Assembly (NCBI GenBank): GCA_017590115.1
Contig: JAGGNK010008448.1
Coordinates: 744,001 to 808,000 of the forward strand
DNA from: Montifringilla adamsi
Lineage: Eukaryota; Chordata; Aves; Passeriformes; Passeridae
Length of the DNA stretch: 64,000 nt
Direction: 5' to 3'
Positions 62,413 to 64,000 of the stretch are shown piece after piece. Both the position numbers and the translations under genes were made by a program. The notes beneath the pieces were generated by a model. That model was not told the DNA's origin. It worked only from the letters and a program-made list of their open reading frames with translations, and searched no databases. Each line of letters begins with the position of its first letter. The stretch's first letter is position 1.

Positions 62413-64000
62413 CTGAAAAAAATAATAAGATTGCAATGAACTGGTAAATTCTAGAAAGAAAAAAAGCATACTCTCGATTCTGACAATTTAAAAATTCCAG
62501 GAGATTTAACAAAATACTTAAAAAGCTCTAAAGGTAAAGTTCTGATTAAGCACAATATATATAAACCACACTGGAAATATCAACACTTTAAAAAGTTGTA
62601 CATCATAAAATAATTTTAAACTAAATTTTGCTAATAGTAAAATTCCAGCAGAACTTAAACTGAACAACCACTGTAATAATTAATACTCAAGTTACAAGTC
62701 TGATGATGACAAGCAAGAGTGGTTGTTTTCATTATTCAAGGTAAACAAAACAACCCAAAAATCTAAATGGGAAACCCCATGTTTTCATTTTCTAAAATGG
62801 TTTTAATGGTTTGATGCCGTTATATGAGGAAATCTGTGTTTTTTAGCTTTTATGCAAAAAGTACATTACAGGACAAAAATGCAATTTTACGAGACAGACT
62901 AGTTCAAAGAATTAACAGCACATCAACATTAAACTTCTCCTACTCATGCACTACCATTTTTCATGTTTCCATATAAAATATGAAATTCAAGTAGAACTAC
63001 ATGCTACAACCTAGTATGTTTCTGCAGTTGAATTCATTTGCAAGGAAGAAGGAAGTGCCCCACCATCAAAAGCAAGAAACCTAGGTTTGTTAATTCATAT
63101 ATCAGAATAATTTATAAGGATCGAAAAATTAGAATCTCAAAGCATTATGAAAAAAGTCAAATACAACTGTTCACAAGACCTGCAAAGCAGCTATTATTCC
63201 CCCTGTATGTAAAGAAAAGCAGTAAGGAAGGCTCCTCTGTTGCCAGGGAAGAAGATTTTGGGCCACACTTACTTCCAGCTCTAATCTGAATTCTACCACT
63301 GTTATCCTTCCTAGGATATTCCACCAGCTCCCCAGCAATTACTGCCATCCTCACTTCTCCATTCTCTTTTAACATTTTTGAAACATCCCCATTCTCACTT
63401 TCCAGTTGTGCTGCTTTGCAGTACACCATCCTTCTGCACATCTCCTAATTCTGGCCCTTGCTTCCTTGGCACTCTCTTCTTCCACAAAACTTTAACTAAC
63501 AGGACTTTGGAATTTAAACTGGATTTAACTTCAAACATTTTTATGTTTCTCCTTTTTCACACTTAAATTTGTGTGTACATTATAGAATCATGCAGCTGCT
63601 ACCGTGAACTCTGCCAATTACTCAAAAACCACTCCTTGCCTGATATTTTCTCTAGTCATGCATTCACAGTGCTACAGAATTTTAAGCAATTCCATCGTCC
63701 TTTACTCATGCGTAAGTTTTGTTACTCCCTCTGCTCAAAGTCAGCTACACCTGTTAATTTTCTCAAAAATCAACTTTCAGATTCTCACATTATATTTTAT
63801 GCAGACAAGATTCTGCAAATCTGCATAAACCATTTGCAGTCCCTCATGCAAATCTTGTTTTATGGCGTGAAAGGTGAAAACAGAGGGATAAGAAAAATCA
63901 TAGGAGATGCTTCTGAAAGAAAAACAGGAAAACAAACTAATTAACAGTGCTGTGCATCACTCTTTCAATAACCACGTACTCTAAATTGTAATGGTTATGC
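62413..64000 (-). other. ERCC6 intron 2, partial
   Basis: No sequence resembling ERCC6 exon 2 (start codon exon) is found up to the edge. It is AT-rich with no recognised element. Confidence 0.6.

Overview
The window is vertebrate nuclear DNA, most likely from a bird. It has large introns with GT-AG borders, CpG-rich promoter patches in an AT-rich background, no bacterial gene organisation, and one solo LTR of a type I associate with bird genomes. Three protein genes can be supported. All lie on the minus strand, so transcription runs from high to low coordinates.

From high to low coordinate: (1) ERCC6 (CSB, Cockayne syndrome B DNA-repair translocase) fills about 23.2-64 kb. Nineteen coding exons, matching exons 3 to 21 of the human gene, can be placed with consistent reading phase. 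The exon with the start codon lies beyond the right edge. The exons encode about 1,345 residues through to the natural stop and cover all SNF2 helicase motifs and the ubiquitin-binding/winged-helix C-terminus. (2) A BMP-class TGF-beta ligand lies at 11.2-16.0 kb in five coding exons (396 residues). It has a signal peptide, a prodomain, an RRPR cleavage site and a seven-cysteine mature domain, and is best read as ADMP (anti-dorsalizing morphogenetic protein). (3) The first coding exon of DRGX (dorsal root ganglia paired-class homeobox) lies at 1492-1525. It is only 34 nt, begins with the family's MFYFHCPPQLEG start and ends at a clean GT donor. The rest of DRGX lies off the left edge.

Between the genes: 1.7-9.9 kb holds a probable DRGX promoter (TATA boxes next to a palindromic TAAT-N3-ATTA paired-homeodomain site), a homeodomain-rich AT block near 3.1-3.3 kb, a CpG patch near 4.6-4.8 kb, and a further candidate enhancer near 5.6 kb. 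The 16.3-23.1 kb stretch between ADMP and ERCC6 shows no gene. ERCC6 introns hold poly-T and AT-rich tracts and, in intron 5, a roughly 500-bp solo LTR antisense to the gene.

DRGX and ERCC6 are also neighbours in human (10q11.23), but without ADMP, which mammals are understood to have lost. The gene order DRGX-ADMP-ERCC6 is the main comparative point here. DRGX (sensory-neuron transcription factor) and ADMP (early dorsoventral signalling) are developmental genes next to a housekeeping repair gene. I found no previously undescribed system, only several regulatory and splice observations worth checking.
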